From Clostridia bacterium (lineage in GTDB: Bacteria > Bacillota > Clostridia > Christensenellales > Borkfalkiaceae), in contig JAFXHX010000004.1 in NCBI GenBank assembly GCA_017536205.1, positions 1 through 64,000 of the forward strand: a stretch of 64,000 nucleotides of DNA, written 5' to 3'. Position numbers and translations under genes: made by a program. Under the pieces are notes generated by a model that did no database searches, was not told the DNA's origin, and saw only the letters and a list, made by a program, of their open reading frames with translations. Every line of letters starts with the position of its first letter. Positions within the stretch are counted from its first letter, which is position 1. Shown in pieces: positions 62,673 through 64,000 of this stretch.

Positions 62673-64000
62673 ATGTATTCTTATACTCAAGAACAACTCG
62701 ATTCAATTAAAAAAGTAGAGGCAACCCGTCAAGAAAGACTTTCTAATCTTCACCGCAGAATGACTGCCGAAGAAAAAGACGAGGTTTTAAAAAATTACCA
62801 CCCCGACTACATAGAAAGCGCGTACGAAACGCTTAAAGTTGGCCCTAACAAAGGCGAAAAAGTTCTTCACGAACTTGCTAACCTTTTACAAGGTAACACC
62901 CGTTTAGACCCCGCGAAAATCGACCTTTCAAAAATTGACTACGACGTTGACGTTTTAGTTATAGGTGGTGGTGGCGCAGGTTCTTCTGCCGCTATTACTG
63001 CGCACGCAAACGGCGCAAACGTTATGATTGTTACCAAACTTCGTATAGGCGATGCTAACTCGATGATGGCTGAAGGTGGTATTCAAGCGGCAGATAAGCC
63101 CAACGATAGCCCCGCTCAGCACTATCTCGATGCGTTTGGTGGTGGTCACTTTGCCGCTAAACCTTGCCTTCTTGAAAAACTCGTTAAAGAAGCACCCGAC
63201 GCTATTAGGTGGCTTTCAGACCTTGGCGTTATGTTCGATAAAACTGCAGACGGCGAAATGGTAACCACCCACGGTGGCGGTACTTCAAGAAAACGTATGC
63301 ACGCTTGTAAAGACTATTCGGGCGCCGAAATTATGAGAACGCTTCGTGACGAAGTTATAAATAGAAATATTCCCGTAGTTGACTTTACCGCCGCTATCGA
63401 AATTATTAAAGACGAAAACGGCAACGCTGCAGGCGCAGTTCTTCAAAATATGGAAACGGGCGAAATCTTAATTGCTAGGGCAAAAACCGTTATTATTGCA
63501 ACGGGTGGCGCAGGCAGAATACACTATCAAGGTTTCCCCACTTCAAACCACTACGGCGCTACGGCAGACGGTTTAGTTCTTGCATACCGTGCAGGCGCAA
63601 AACTCTTATACGCCGATACTTTACAATATCACCCCACGGGCGCAGCAGAGCCCACGCAGATTTACGGTGCGCTCGTAACTGAAAAAGTTCGTTCGCTCGG
63701 CGCTCAACTCGTTAATAAAAACGGCGAGCCTTTCGTGTATTCGCTCGAAACGCGCGACGTAACCGCATCTACTATTATTAGAGAATGTAAAGGTCGCTCA
63801 AACGGCGTTAAAACTACCGATGGTGAAGGCGTTTGGCTCGACACCCCGATGATAGAAATTATCGGTGGCGAAGGCACTATTGAAAAACGTATTCCCGCAA
63901 TGATGAGAATGTTTGGTAAATACGGCATAGATATTAGAAAAGAGCCTATCTTAATTTACCCCACGCTCCACTATCAAAACGGCGGTATCGATATCGATGC
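62673..64000 (+). CDS. Fumarate reductase/succinate dehydrogenase flavoprotein, partial
   Basis: Starts at ATG 62673 after AAGGAGGGG and runs off the window after about 442 residues. After a 90-residue leader, the FAD motif DVLVIGGGGAGSSAA appears, then GGIQAA, HGGGTSRKR, a HPTG motif, an ETRDV segment (the RD of the active site) and HYQNGGI with the conserved His. These match FrdA/SdhA/TfrA. The N-terminal extension with KKVEATRQERL is typical of clostridial soluble forms. It would reduce fumarate to succinate with electrons from the FrdB-like partner. Confidence 0.92.
   Translation, partial: MYSYTQEQLDSIKKVEATRQERLSNLHRRMTAEEKDEVLKNYHPDYIESAYETLKVGPNKGEKVLHELANLLQGNTRLDPAKIDLSKIDYDVDVLVIGGGGAGSSAAITAHANGANVMIVTKLRIGDANSMMAEGGIQAADKPNDSPAQHYLDAFGGGHFAAKPCLLEKLVKEAPDAIRWLSDLGVMFDKTADGEMVTTHGGGTSRKRMHACKDYSGAEIMRTLRDEVINRNIPVVDFTAAIEIIKDENGNAAGAVLQNMETGEILIARAKTVIIATGGAGRIHYQGFPTSNHYGATADGLVLAYRAGAKLLYADTLQYHPTGAAEPTQIYGALVTEKVRSLGAQLVNKNGEPFVYSLETRDVTASTIIRECKGRSNGVKTTDGEGVWLDTPMIEIIGGEGTIEKRIPAMMRMFGKYGIDIRKEPILIYPTLHYQNGGIDID

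Overview
The window is AT-rich bacterial chromosome, most likely from an uncultured anaerobic Clostridia-type Bacillota. The evidence is the gene content: YyaC (a sporulation-associated protein), Rex, a T-box leader, a Gram-positive-type YidC, QueT, Hdr/Flx-type soluble redox enzymes, and strong AAGGAG ribosome binding sites. The species cannot be named from the sequence alone.

Region 1 (1-19.6 kb) is a mobile, very AT-rich defence island. A large serine recombinase (+) faces a series of minus-strand cassettes: a DUF262-HNH (GmrSD-like) protein; a seven-gene run of AAA/DUF4143 ATPase, SieB-like membrane protein, type III Mod and Res, OLD-TOPRIM ATPase, an unknown protein and an HNH protein; a three-gene operon of small helical protein, membrane-anchored Mrr nuclease and DUF4062 protein; and a PIN-like protein next to the initiator tRNA. 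Three of these cassettes end at the same module: hairpin, conserved 74-bp block, hairpin. Two of those modules are also preceded by a second shared repeat whose first 9-11 bases match the 3' end of tRNA-fMet. This looks like stepwise cassette accretion and is the most unusual structural signal here.

Region 2 (19.8-49.9 kb) is core chromosome: SDR, tilS, an M20 peptidase, radC, gltX, YpsA-like, rsmG, an AT-rich gap that could be oriC, then dnaN-rpmH-rnpA-yidD-yidC-jag, yyaC, a CvpA-like gene, two parS sites, dxs, ftsH, parAB, queT behind a possible preQ1 riboswitch, rex, serS, a Cys-type T-box leading a frameshifted cysE, cysS, and a short alaS without its C-terminal domain. dnaA, mnmE and mnmG are missing from their usual places beside these genes.

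Region 3 (49.9-64 kb) holds a lipid acyltransferase, two small zinc-ribbon membrane proteins and an operon of at least eleven genes preceded by two Rex operators: malate/lactate dehydrogenase, fumarase, HdrB, HdrC, HdrA, MvhD, three Flx-type subunits and a soluble FrdB/FrdA pair that runs off the end. Together these would carry out NADH-linked, flavin-bifurcating reduction of oxaloacetate or malate through fumarate to succinate, under redox control by Rex, which is encoded in the same window.

Two families of structured intergenic repeats (near 31, 45.8, 50 and 52.5 kb) sit directly downstream of terminators and seem to be lineage-specific dispersed elements. No CRISPR array, rRNA or intact insertion sequence was seen.
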